Source of the DNA: Paramecium octaurelia
Lineage: Eukaryota > Ciliophora > Oligohymenophorea > Peniculida > Parameciidae
Length of the DNA: 64,000 bases
NCBI GenBank assembly: GCA_905182995.1
Contig: CAJJDP010000078.1
Location: forward strand, 248,001-312,000
Reading direction: 5' to 3'
Made by a program: the position numbers and the translations under genes. The notes under the pieces are model-generated. The model made no database searches. It was not told where the DNA came from and was given only the letters and a program-made list of their open reading frames with translations. Of the stretch, positions 12,480 through 23,771 are shown one piece after another (position 1 is the stretch's first letter; the number at the start of each line of letters is the position of its first letter).

Positions 12480-13531
12480 ATGGTTCGACTAGAGAAACTC
12501 GTCTATGAACAATTAGTCAACATACGTGCCCTCAATAGACAAAGAATAATTGGGTCTCCAAAGAAATGGTACTCTGAACCACGAACACCTGCCATGACCC
12601 TATCAGCAGTGAAATTATTCACCCAAGGATGGACTGGTCTCATCTACAAGACGGTTGAGCCCTTGTTAGCAAGGTAATCAACGATCGCATCATCTCTAGA
12701 TTCTTCTACCGATGGATGAGAAACATTGGCTTGGATAGAGGATTGGCATTAGAAGATTTACTCCTATTCCAAGATAGAGAATTAAGAAGAGATCCCCTCT
12801 TCGAACACATCCAAAGAGAAGGATTCCATCCCTACACTTGGATTCTCTTCAATAAAAGAAGAGCAAGATTCTCAAAAGTCGAAAGAGGTGTCAGAGGATC
12901 CACAGCTCCAGAATGGTTATAAGCAGAAGCAAGAGAGCGAACATTGGCTGATAGCGTTTAAAACATATATGAATGGGACAATTATGTCTATCAAAACTAC
13001 ATGAGTGATATGACACCTACTGCAAGAGGAACTATCCTTTAGAAATTATTGCCTCTTGAATGGTTCCTCTTTTTCGGTCTCCTCAGAGTCGACTCTTGGG
13101 ACAGATACTTTTACAACGAAGTCATGTACAAGGGTCTTGAATACTCCAAGGAAGAATTGGCCAACATTCCCAAACCATTCAAAGCCCAATTAAGTATGTC
13201 AATATCACAATCTCTTTAGCTACTGAAGAAGGCAGGAGACAATTTGAAATCAATGTCAATAGATTCATCGACCTCTATCCTGGATCCATCGTTAAGGAAG
13301 GGTACAGTTTCAATTCAATATTTTAGTGAAAAATTCGACTTCCAACGATTCTATGCTCTTGAAGCCATTAATAATAATCGAGACTTGAGCAAATTCGATT
13401 CATCCTTGGTCTCTCAACTGAAATCTGAACTTACACAATAAGTTGAAAAGAAATCAGCAACCAAGGTTAAGAAGGCTAAACCATCATTGCCTAGTTGGTT
13501 ACATTCTGAAGGAAAAGGACTCTTAGCATGA
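12480..13531 (+). CDS. conserved ciliate-type protein, possibly mitochondrial, 324 aa
   Basis: ATG 12480 to TGA 13529-13531 with three introns, 12674-12699 (26 nt), 13194-13219 (26) and 13302-13326 (25), all GTA..TAG. Coding length after splicing is divisible by three. Codon use is unusually C-rich for the window, as expected of a highly expressed gene. The protein is rich in Arg, Trp and Tyr with stretches such as SPKKWYSEPRTPAMTLS and LLPLEWFLFFGLLRVDSW. The C-terminus is Lys-rich (VKKAKPSLPSWLHSEGKG). No family was recognised. The composition resembles ciliate-specific subunits of respiratory complexes or ATP synthase, but this is an impression only. It is divergent from the STAND gene, with 42 bp between the start codons. 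Confidence 0.75.
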
Positions 13532-13602
13532 ATAATTATGCATACATTAAATATATAATATATTATTATTTAGCCAATTCATTTAAGTCATTATTAAATC
13601 AC

Positions 13603-14823
13603 ATGAATCAATTGATCACCATTCACATCGGAGGAGCAGGATCTAACATCGGATCAAAACTATGGTATAATTTGTCCTAACATCGTTAAGAAGATCTCTC
13701 CTCAATTTTTTAAGAAAATTCTCACTAATCCTATAAACCTCGATCAATTTTCGTGAATACCATAGACGATTAAGTCCCTAAATATCATGAACCTTAATTC
13801 TCTTCTAACCAGTTCTTTTATACCAAAGAAGAAACTGGAAATATTTACACTGTCGGTCATTATTGTGTAGCAAAAGATTTAATTCCAAAAATAGAGGACG
13901 AAATTAGAAGGTAAGTAGAAAATTGTGATCGCTTTTCTGGATTTCTATTTACTCATTCTATTAGTGGAGGCTTTGGCTCTGGATATACTACTCTTCTTTC
14001 AAGTTTATTAAAGACTCAATATCAGAAGTCCATCAGCTTCAGTTTTTGCTTGATGCCATCTCCAAATTATAGCAACAACGTTATTGAATCCTATAATTCC
14101 ATTATGAGTTTGAATTCTATGGTTGAAGCATTTGACGGTGTTATTTTATTACAAAATGAGGCTATCTACTAGATTATTGAAAACCAATTAGATATCGAGT
14201 TTCCATCATATAATGAAGTTAATTAGGTTATTACTCATCCAATAATGTCTTTATTAAAATTCAATCAATAGTAGTCATTACAAATGCTTAAATTGAATTT
14301 ATGGAATAACAATAAATTAAATATTTGGTCATGTTCCTTTGGACCACTAATCAACTATGATTAAAAGCGCATCTCTAAAAAAATCACTTTAAATTCTCTA
14401 AAAGATATCATATCTCAAAACTCTTACATTTGTAATAAAAAAAAGCCAAACTACAAGTAAGCATTTCTGTATGCAGAATAAATAAATTAGACTGTGTTGT
14501 CAAAAACTCTATCTGAATTAGTAGAAAATAAATAGTACTCAATTTATTAGTCGGGATAGGAAGAAGGATAGATAAAATAATGTAAAGAACAGTTTTAGTA
14601 GATAAATACTTAGAAAGAAAATATGGTCTTTATTAATAAAAGCACAGGAGTAGCAGAACAACTAAATTAATTACATAAGAATGCCTAGATTCTCTATTAG
14701 AAAAGGGCGTTCATGCATTGGTATGTTGGGATAGGAATAGAAGATCAAAGTATTAGATGGGAGTTTTCTTCATTTGAAGAAATGTAAAATAACTATGCTA
14801 ATGATGTTAGTAATAATGAATGA
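13603..14823 (+). CDS. highly divergent tubulin-like protein, 406 aa
   Basis: Uninterrupted frame from ATG 13603 to TGA 14821-14823. The tubulin fold is visible from motifs in order. ITIHIGGAGSNIGSKLW at residues 5-21 corresponds to the QAGQCGNQIG loop. SGGFGSGYTTLL near 121 stands for the GTP-binding GGGTGSG loop. FMHWYVGIGI near 370 stands for FVHWYVGEGM. Length is slightly below the usual ~450 residues, and the acidic C-terminal tail is absent. The glycine loop has a substitution (T to F), so nucleotide handling may differ. It is clearly not a canonical alpha- or beta-tubulin. It could be one of the ciliate minor tubulins (eta, theta, iota, kappa) tied to basal bodies, but the class cannot be fixed by eye. 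Confidence 0.85.
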
Positions 14824-14857
14824 AGATAAAGGGATATTGATGTATTTATATATTGAA

Positions 14858-17330
14858 TCAAGAAAACCTATCTAGCCTTTTAACTTTAGTCTTGAATGTT
14901 TTTCTTCTCTTATTGAGTTGTTTAATAATGTTTTCATAATTGTATTACTTGAAGTATTTAGTAAAAGTTTTCATAGCATCAAGATTGTACAATTTATCCT
15001 TTGAATTTGGGGTGCAATTATTGTTATGAGGAGTATCCACTTCTTCAATTTTTTATAGATTGATTTGCATAACATCTTATGTTTTCTTTCTCAAAAATCC
15101 AAGAATAGTCTATCGTTTATTAGGTGTTTGTCTTTTTTATAAGGTGACTTTTGGTTTAAATTAATTTTCATCATTGTTAAAAGTAAGCTTCTGTTCATCC
15201 ATTTAGGCTTCATCAAATTACCAGGATTGAGAGGATTATAGTTCTAAACTTTCAGGTTCTTCTTCTGCATCATCTGAATCGAAAATGGTCTTATATTTGA
15301 TTTTCATGATATCCCTTTTATCATTGATGAATTGACAGGTTTCTACTTGCATTTCTTTGTAGTTTCTCAAGATTTATTGTTTGACATAGAAACGCTTATA
15401 TTTCTATCTGGTTTACACGGTTTATCTATTGGACTTAGCAATAGCAATAGCCCTATTAGGTTTATAGATGATATCTTAACAAATGAGATGACCTTCACGT
15501 CTACAAAGTGGACAAAATAGATAGAGATTTGAATAATTTTCATAAATTACTTAATCATGAATCATACAGAAGATTTCCTTATCATTGTTCTTCAAGACTT
15601 ATTTGAATATCTAAGTTGGTATGAAATAGAAAATTGAGAAATCCGAGGTTTTGAGAAAATATCTGGGTTAATCTACATTAAATAAGTTTAGGAGTCCATA
15701 ATAATCTCCTTAGAATATATTACATATGCATTTAGGATTGGTTTTGGATCCCCAACAGACCTCTGCTTATCCTTTATACAATAAATACAGTCCATCCTAA
15801 GGGTTAATAAATTCGCCAGGTTAGAAATAGACTTCCTGAATGTGCTACATCAATTCCTTAATGCATTCGATATTAAAATTGTTGACTAAGAATGGCAGTT
15901 TGAGTAACATCTGTCCTTTATCCTGTAAATTGATTTCTTATTATAGAGGCAGACTGAGCTTGGAGAATACCCTTTCTTCATTTTGTTTCTGGTCACCCAA
16001 ACCCCATTTCCAGAGAGATTTCAAATATTATTACACTCTCCTTTACAGATCTGTATCGCAACCTTTTTTAACTAAGTAATTCTATATGATTCTGGCCTCT
16101 TAATTAAACTAGCTCTTATTCTAATCGATATCCTTGAGAACTGTGGTGATTGTGTTAAGAGTGTATGCAAAAATGGCACTGGAAAGCAGTACAATCATGA
16201 TACAAGCCATCAATTCGTTTTAATTAACTGGAACTATATCCCCATAGCCGACAGTAGTCATTGTAAGGATGGCAAAGTAGAATGCCCATAGATATTGGAT
16301 ATACCATTGTTCATCTTTTAAATTATTATTACTAATCCAACTGGGTTCATTGTCACCAGCAACTATCCATAAGCATGCCTATGAGTTTTAACTAATATAC
16401 TTTACTATGATGTGGGCTAATAGGAATATGGTCACAAAGAGAGTAATCAATTTGATGTGATTGTTGTATTTGTTTTATGGATCTAATTCGTATCTCAAGA
16501 ACTTGATGAACTTCTTGATTTCAGATATCTTGAAGAAATAAATGTATTTGATGTATAGTATGTCCTGAAAGAGAAACAATGAAAATCCAACAATTCCCAT
16601 GGCATCCAAAAAGAATCCGCTCTTCAAATATTATAATGCCAAATATTAGTGTTACTTTATCAATTATCCATTCTTGTAGATTTGAACATTAAATCTTAAT
16701 ACTATATCAAATAACTTAGTTAATAATCATATATACATACTAGAAATAACCATTCCATTAGAAAAATTTATTATTATTGGACTATCATTGATTCCAATTT
16801 CACTCCAAAAGCATCTATTAATGGAAATAAAATGAAGATGTGAATCATGAAAAATAGTTTGAACATATTCCAAATAATAATGAAGGGGTGACTTGGTTTT
16901 ATTGACCATTCCTAATTTTTGTTATGTTTCTCAAGAAATCTAAGTACTAATCCTCTGAGCTTACCCATCTAAGACTTTGATTCATAATAAAGTGATTCAA
17001 ATTGGGTTTCCTGCTTTTAAATTTGTTTACTAGCAGTGCCTTTGGAATGTCCAGACCCAAGATCATCTATCACATTCAAGTGCTTTTCTGTCAAGTTATG
17101 AAACTGTTTCACCTACCACTACTAACCAATTTTACTTGTGTCGATTGTCTCATCCGATTTATACACTTCATGAGCACTTCTCTCTTCTCAGCCTTGTTTC
17201 TAATGGTCTACAACATGAATGCACTCTTCCAATCTGCATCCAATCTACGCCGTTTCTAAACCAAAGTAGCTCTTGAATTGTCAGGGGAATATATGTTTAT
17301 TAAATTTTCAGAAGCATTCATAATACTCAT
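14858..17330 (-). CDS. voltage-gated potassium channel with cyclic-nucleotide-binding domain, 807 aa
   Basis: ATG 17330 to TGA 14858-14860 with introns at 17113-17135 (23 nt) and 16715-16740 (26 nt, ending AAG). Spliced length is a multiple of three. A basic N-terminus precedes membrane segments S1-S6 (about residues 195-400). Visible parts are LFDIVLRFN (S2-S3 region), SGFFLDAMGIVGFSLF, and the pore AFYFAILTMTTVGYGDIVP near 330-348 with the K+ filter TVGYGD. The C-terminal half holds a cNMP-binding-like beta barrel (VYFQPGEFINPQDGLYLLYK near 490). A Cys cluster CPLCRREGHLIC follows. This is the EAG/HCN-like architecture common in ciliates, which control swimming by membrane potential. The S4 region is poor in arginine, so voltage sensing is uncertain. 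Confidence 0.88.
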
Positions 17331-17497
17331 GTGTCGACAAAATTACTTGTTTAAATAACACCTTAAAAATAATAAAGAAACACTAATTAAATTTGAGAAT
17401 TGATCAAAGCAATTTCCTATTTACTAATATCAACATATCTTTTATATTGTATAATTAATTCAATAGTTCTACTTTTATATAATATAATTATTTTATA

Positions 17498-18435
17498 ATG
17501 AAGTATCAAATTTCATCCTCCTTAATTTTGCTTCTCATAACCCCTTCTTATTCTTCGTGTCTAAACGCAGTCTCCTGTTAAAATGAATAATCATATGAAT
17601 ATTAACAATTTGCTGTTCTTCAAATGATGAAATGCTACTATCAGATGCACAACAAATCGCTTCATCAAAATGTCGAATCCTTGAGTGATCATGATTGGTA
17701 TGTCCGCAATCCCTATCTAGGATGATATTCACTATGTTTTTGAACCAATTCAGCCTGCTCTGCAACTATCATAGCATCCTCAATAATATCAATTAGATCA
17801 CCAATTCCATCAATAGCATTAAACAGCAATAAGAATACGATGAGGAACTCCTTAAGCAGATGACTCATAACTTTAAAAGGATGAGTCAATACAGTATTAA
17901 TTTTACTTCGGCAATTGAAGTGTTTTAGAACTCACTAAAAAATGAGAAGGTATATAATTTAAACTATTATTTTTAGGTTAGATTAGATAAATACAATAAT
18001 ATTTCTAGCCATTTATCAATTATTTAAAATCAAACACAACTTAATCAGACCACTTCATTTAGTAATCTCAATTATTTATTGCAATTAACCAACAGTCTGC
18101 AACTGATATCTGAAACTCAAATGCAGGACTCTATTAAGTTTTACTTAATTTGCTCATTTGCCCTTTACTTAATTACAAGAAGAAGTCCCTTGAGGGAGAA
18201 GTAACACATCATCTTAGCACAAGTAGCTGTTTTATTTCTTGTTGAATGCCTCTTATCTGTGGTGTTGACTCAACTCTTGGTTAACTATGTTAGGTTGTTA
18301 TTAAGTGTATGTAGATTTTGTGCAATGCTGATTATCCAATATTAGATAATCAAAGCACTGTTATTTAGTTCATAAAGTGAAAATGAAATAAGTGTAGTCA
18401 TCAATTAAATAAAGAACAAATATAAAGTGGAATGA
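17498..18435 (+). CDS. Kar5/GEX1-like nuclear membrane fusion candidate, 295 aa
   Basis: ATG 17498 to TGA 18433-18435 with introns at 17698-17720 (23 nt) and 17950-17976 (27 nt). Spliced length is divisible by three. A signal peptide (residues 1-20) is followed by a Cys-containing segment (SCLNAVSC, MMKCYYQMHN, FLNQFSLLCNYHS), then a helical coiled-coil-like middle, then two or three membrane segments near the C-terminus (around 205-280). Order and spacing recall the Kar5/brambleberry/GEX1 family, which acts in nuclear-envelope fusion after mating. Identity by eye is low, so this is a hypothesis. It starts 167 bp from the divergent potassium channel gene. Confidence 0.5.
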
Positions 18436-18634
18436 ATGGGATAATTAAAATGATTGAGAATTGAACTTCAAATAAATATTTCCATCTAGATATAGATTTA
18501 CATTCTAACTTACGTCATAATTTAATTATTAAAATTTTATAATATAATAAAATTTGACTGAAATTGGACTGAAAAAATAGCTCAAATCCTCGCTATATAA
18601 AAAAGTTCCAGACATCAAAAAAATTAATATATAA

Positions 18635-19670
18635 ATGAGTAGAAAGCAACACTTTATTGAGAGAGATGATATGGAGGAATATTCAGATATTTCTTATCGA
18701 GGTTATTAATTTACACCAAAAAAAGGGTTCGAAATGGCCCTTATTTGCGGTTCATACAAAAATCTTCACTCAAGTTCTAGATAATAGAGATCAAATTTTT
18801 CAAGACAGAGTCAGTAATTTTATAACAATTCTTCAAAGTAAACGAAGGCAAACAATCAAGTTCAAGCATTTGATGAAGTGCTCTAATAAAAGGATTACAG
18901 TTCTAAGAAACAAAAACCAATGCCCCATTTCGGGTCCTTCAGTTAGGCTCAACCGCAGGAGAGTTTCTGTAAGGAAGATGAGGACGAAAAATTATTTTAC
19001 AATTAGTTAGGGAACATACAATAATAGATGATTCATTTGGATTAGATAATAGAGAAGATGGAATAGAAGATGCAAGACATAAAGATTCAGTAGTTAAATT
19101 TCTTGAATAATAAGAACAACGTATTGGAAGTTGAGCAGGAAGGCAGCGATAGACAACAATACAGATAATCAAACAATAATGGCAGTTAATGGAAGGTGTT
19201 CAGTTTGAAGAAAGAAATCCAAAATGATTAAATAGGTATCGCCTTTCATTCATCCTAGTTGAATTGGGGAAAGCTGATGATTTCGAGAAATACTAGATAG
19301 TTTACATATAGCAAAACATAAATGGATTGGTAGGCAGATTGAGTGATTTGCTCTAAAACCAATCGCAACAGAGATTGAGTTTTAGAAATTCTGAAAATGA
19401 TGAGGGGGTAGAAAGTTGTTTCTCCTTCAATCGAAACTCGAATCGGTTTGTAAAGATTTATAAATGCAAATTCTGTTCTCAGAAGTTTCAAAAGGCCTGT
19501 TCTTTGGGGTATAGATTTGATGTAATTTTAGTGGCCACATTTCGAGATCTCACAAGGAAGAGTCTTAGTAAAGTAAGAAGGAGGCTTAACCGATAAAGAA
19601 GACGAGCATCTAGAAATAAAAGAAAGCATCTTTGTAAAAATCAATAGGAATGTAGCTCATGAGATTATGA
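18635..19670 (+). CDS. C2H2 zinc-finger protein, 329 aa
   Basis: ATG 18635 to TGA 19668-19670. Introns at 19236-19258 and 19509-19531, both 23 nt GTA..TAG. The second intron interrupts the finger, and splicing it restores YKCKFCSQKF followed by SLGGHISRSH, a classical C-x2-C-x12-H-x4-H finger near residues 275-300. The rest is low-complexity, rich in Gln, Ser and Asn, with a short coiled-coil stretch in the middle and a basic C-terminus (KEAQPIKKTSIQKQKK). The single finger and basic tail suggest a nuclear DNA- or RNA-binding protein. The partner is unknown. It is convergent with the trichocyst matrix gene, with 60 bp between the stop codons. Confidence 0.78.
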
Positions 19671-19730
19671 AACAAACATTAAATAATTGAATAATTCATA
19701 AAAATTGAATATATGCATTTGATGTATTGA

Positions 19731-20875
19731 TCATTCTGATAGTTTTTGGTTGATATATTCAATTAATCTATCGACGATATCGATTTCAGTTTGTCTACAT
19801 TATGAGTATAATAAAATACCTGCTAACTTTTTGGTTGCTGTATTCTTAATCCTCTAATTCGTTGATTCTGGTGGCATCCTGGATGTTCAATTGGGTGACT
19901 TCAACAATAGCATTGGAAATGTTGATTAAACCATCTAATTCGTTCAATCTTGATTGGATTTCTTTGAGTCTATTGTTGGCAGTGGCTAAAGAGACTTGAA
20001 GAGTTTGTTTTTCATTTCTCAAATCGTCTCCCAATCTAGTGAGATTGTCTACTTGAGTCTTGTGATTAGCTTCCAATTAATCTTGTCCTTCTTATAAGGC
20101 AGTAATCAATCTGGCAACTAAACTCAAGACATTATTCAAAGTTTCTGGATTGACTTTGGTGGTCATTTCAGCCAAACCTTCAATGATTGGTTGGAAGAGA
20201 GTGAGTGAACTCTTCTTGGTGTGAGCTTCAAGAATCTCTTTGATCTTTTAGAAGTTCTCCTTAGTCTAAATAAGATTGCTCTTGGTGTCTTGGCTAGATG
20301 AATAGAGATGATAAGCAATACGTCAATTGGATAAGAGATGCTCCTTCTCCTCTCAAATTAAGCAATAATCTTTGGGCTTCTTTGCATGCTAAGATGGCAT
20401 CACTGTAATCAGAGAGTTTGGTAGCAAAATCTGCATTTTCAGCATCAAGTCTGGATTGAGCATCAGAGCTGCCGCTGCCGTTTCTATCAAGAGCTGCTTA
20501 ATCTTCTTTGACTCTGGTTTAGAGTGTAGCCAATTCATTACTAAGACTGGATTGTTCCTATCTCTGATTATCAAGATCTTATTAGGCTTATTCTAATGTG
20601 GCTTGAAGTTTGGCGAGGTCAACTTGAGATCTTCTTGTGAATGTGGCATTTTCTGAATCTTGCAATTGTGTGAGTGCAATCAATTCATCCTTGATTTGTT
20701 GGAGAAGTTGTTTAAGCTCGTTGAGGGATCCACCAGTTTTCATGTTAACACTGACCAAGTTAATCATGGAAGATCCAAAAGGATGTTCGGCATAGTTTGA
20801 CAATCTCTATGTGAGGTCAGCAACTGTTGAAGCTGTTGCCAGAGCAATGACTAAAAGAAGCAATGCTGATTTCAT
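19731..20875 (-). CDS. trichocyst matrix protein (TMP family), 363 aa precursor
   Basis: ATG 20875 to TGA 19731-19733 with introns at 20294-20321 (28 nt) and 19795-19819 (25 nt). Spliced length is a multiple of three. It begins with a signal peptide (MKSALLLLVIALATAS). The body is two heptad-rich coiled-coil halves rich in Leu, Asn, Gln and Asp, separated near RNGSGSSDAQSRLDAEN. These features (small secreted precursor, Ala/Ser/Leu/Asn-rich coils, internal processing region) match the trichocyst matrix proteins that crystallise in the secretory organelle and expand on exocytosis. Codon use is biased as in highly expressed genes. It shares a 34-bp divergent spacer with the CoaE gene. Confidence 0.9.
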
Positions 20876-20909
20876 AATATATTAATAAAAACAAAAAACG
20901 AATACCTTA

Positions 20910-21916
20910 ATGGAATAATTAAATAGTGAAGAATAAGTAATTATTGAAGAGATTAATCATTCTGAACACACCGAAATACATATCATAGAATATATATGTT
21001 ACCCCTTCTACCTCGCCTTGCTGTGTCTCTTATGCATACTAATCAACCTCAACAAGCGCAAATTTAGAAGAAGGTATAACATCTTGCCACTTATTAATAA
21101 TAGATATCGAGTGGATGAGATATTCCTCTTCATTGCAGTTTATTTGTTCAATGTGTTGATTACTTGGAATTTCTTTGATTTCTTTGACAAAATAGTGAGA
21201 TTCATCATAACCCTAATCATAATCTTCGGCATTCAGCATTACATCGGAAGAGTGCAAATTGTAGGCATCACAGGAGGAATCGGTTGTGGCAAGTCCACAG
21301 TGGCCAAATACTTCAATGAATTCCTTAAAGTCCAAGTAATCGATTGCGATCAAATTGCCAGGGACATTGTAGAACCTGGCAAACCTGCTTATAAACTTAT
21401 AGTTCAGAGATTCGGACTCTCCGTCCTAGCAGGTCAATAAGATGGACAGCCTATCGATAGGTAGAAGCTAGCAGATGTGGGTAACGAGTATTGATTAGCA
21501 TTTTCAGTATTTCAAGACAACCAAAAAAGGAAATAATTGCAAGCTATTACAAATAAATTCATTTTTAAAGAGATTGCTAAATCCATATGGAAAATCTGCT
21601 TCGTCCAAAAGGATCAATATGTAGTCATTGATGCTCCACTCCTATTCGAGAGTAAAGTCTTAGAGTATTTCTGTTTCCCCATTATCACTATTGTTGTGAC
21701 TAGTCAAGAAGAAATTATCAAAAGGTGAATCTACATTCTAATTATAGAGTCAAAGAAAGAAGTGGCCTAACCGAAGAACAAATATTACAAAGAATTGAAT
21801 CACAAATGAAGGCAGAAATCAAAATCAAAAAATCAGATATTGTTATTGCAAATGATAAGTCTGAAAAATCATTGATAAGACAAGTTCAAGAGAAAGTATT
21901 TGAGTACTTAATTTGA
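20910..21916 (+). CDS. coaE: dephospho-CoA kinase with N-terminal membrane segments, 318 aa
   Basis: Catalyses the last step of coenzyme A synthesis, phosphorylation of dephospho-CoA. ATG 20910 is the first in-frame start and lies 35 bp from the divergent TMP start. The first ~105 residues carry two hydrophobic segments ([13 protein letters not shown] and [15 protein letters not shown]), then [11 protein letters not shown]. The kinase domain starts at [19 protein letters not shown] (P-loop GGIGCGKST). [29 protein letters not shown] and [16 protein letters not shown] follow, all CoaE hallmarks. Introns are at 21725-21747 (23 nt) and very probably 21481-21507 (27 nt, CAG acceptor), whose removal gives the expected KLADVVFQD. 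The membrane anchor is unusual for CoaE. Confidence 0.9.
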
Positions 21917-22222
21917 TTTTGAAGTAATATTTTGATATATGGTGCAAATGTATAATAATCTGTAATCAATATCTAAATCTTATACTAAATAACAATCTCA
22001 TAAAGAATACACATAATATCCAATTACAATTTTTAATGAAACTTTAATGCTACAATAGATAACATTATTTCTAAGTAATTTACACATTCTATTTCACTTA
22101 TACATTCTTCTGCTGAACTAATTGATTTCTGTCACTTACATTTAACCACCTCATCCTCTGATAGTAATAGACCTTTATAGTTTATCCATATAAGAATATA
22201 ATATAATATTATAATGAATTCA
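21917..22222. other. spacer between convergent stop codons
   Basis: AT-rich sequence between the CoaE and reductase-like genes, both of which end here. No start codon with a sustained frame was recognised. It presumably holds the two 3' ends. Confidence 0.5.
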
Positions 22223-22968
22223 TCAAAGAATTATGACTATTATAAATACAATCATCATATTGTATAATCCGATATTAATAATATCTGATTTACTAAATTT
22301 CCAAAAGGCAAGATAACTTTGTTTGTAGTACTCAGTCCAACCCTCCTTCTAACTTAATGAAATTTCTTTCCTCAACATAAAAGGGACAAACATAAAAACC
22401 CATGACATAAAAACAATCAAGTAACTTAAAGCATTGTTCGTAACCATTGCAAATGAGAGATATATCAATATCTCTCCAGTATAATTTGGATTCCGATTCA
22501 GCTTAAATAATCCATCCTTTATTAAACCTTTCCTATATTTTAAAGTATAATATTTTTAGCAATCACTTGACATCATTAAAACGATGCCAATTACATATAA
22601 TACGATTATTAAACTTACAAAACTGGGCTTGATTTCATTCTAACCATACCCAGTAACTTATATAATTGGCAAAATCCAATAAGCTATCAAAATTAGACAA
22701 CCGCCAATTGCTGATGGAATGGTTGTGTATTTCTAGAAATTTTGATCTGGAAAACTCATATCCTTTATTATCCAAAGTATGCCATAGCTTCCATGTAAGG
22801 CTAACTAAAAGACTTAATCAAACAATAAACTACATATAGATAAGTTCCGAATTCAAAGTTTTATGTGTAATACATCAGCAACAGAATATAGGGTAGAGTT
22901 AGTGCCTTGAAAGTATTGACTATCCATCTTATCTAAATAGGTTTTGGTCCTCCCAAAAAATCATACAT
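22223..22968 (-). CDS. membrane protein of the DUF1295 / steroid 5-alpha-reductase-like family, 238 aa
   Basis: ATG 22968 to TGA 22223-22225 with one intron, 22805-22833 (29 nt, GTA..TAG). Splicing joins FEFGTYLYLALHGSYG in frame. Five or six hydrophobic segments span the protein. The C-terminal half has YRKGLIKDGLFKLNRNPNYTGEILIY, which matches the conserved G-L-(F/W)-x-x-x-R-x-P-N-Y-x-G-E motif of DUF1295 and isoprenylcysteine-methyltransferase-like enzymes (split here as GLFKLNRNPNYTGE). These act on lipid or prenyl substrates in the ER. The reaction cannot be chosen from sequence alone. It lies head-to-tail with the GST gene, 55 bp apart. Confidence 0.72.
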
Positions 22969-23023
22969 ACAATAATCTAAGAAATTTACATATTGTAATA
23001 AATATTTATTCATAATAATAATG

Positions 23024-23739
23024 TCATCCTTGAGAGTCTGGATGCTCATATCCAAATTCTGGCAGTTGATCCAAGTTCTCCACAACCTTTTTGAGGGCTG
23101 GGTATTTATCCAAGTTGACCAAATAAGATACATCATCCCCTCTAAATGCTGGATACAAGAAAGCATCGGCTATTGTCACTTAGTTTCCGAAGGCATAATC
23201 TCCACCATGTTTTTCCACCAGAGTGTTTAATGCTATTATGTATTATATTCAATAAACCTGTGAAACCTCTCTCCAAGAAAGGTTCTGAAATTTCCTATCT
23301 ATTTATATCGCTCACATAATTGTGAACGTATTTGTAGAATCTAGACGCATGATATGGATGAATGCCACTATTTACTGTTTCACACATGGATCTAAAGTAT
23401 TATATGGAATTACCTTACGATGGCTTTCTCTAAGGGAGATTTTGGAAGTAATTTGGTTCTTGGAAACTCTTCCTCCAGATATTCTGCAATTGCCATACTC
23501 TCATGTAATAATTATCCATTGATTTCTAGAGTAGGAACAATCTATCAATATTAAATGACTCCAATTACTTAAAGTGGATTGATTTAAGAATACATATTTG
23601 ATAGTTACTCAGCTTTGGGTAAATTTACAAAAAATGGTTGGAATTGAAGTTACTTCAATTTTAGCATTATGCTAACTCTCCAGGGAGCTGAATAGCCTCT
23701 ATAGGTATATAATCTAATAGCTAATCTTGATGTTGACAT
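23024..23739 (-). CDS. maleylacetoacetate isomerase / zeta-class GST, about 213 aa
   Basis: ATG 23739 to TGA 23024-23026. Introns 23542-23568 (27 nt), 23392-23413 (22) and 23233-23257 (25, donor GTT) give a clean GST. The N-terminal thioredoxin fold has APWRVSIMLKLK and INPLQIVPTLEINGQLLHES followed by MAIAEYLEEEFP. The helical domain has VTIADAFLYPAF. The order and the phrase R-x-x-x-x-L-K-L-K...PTL.I.G..L.ES match zeta GSTs, which isomerise maleylacetoacetate in tyrosine breakdown using glutathione. The usual SSCxWR active-site loop reads SAPWR, keeping a Ser but lacking the Cys. That is worth noting for activity. Confidence 0.85.
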
Positions 23740-23771
23740 TAAAATTAAAATAATATATAAATATACTATAA

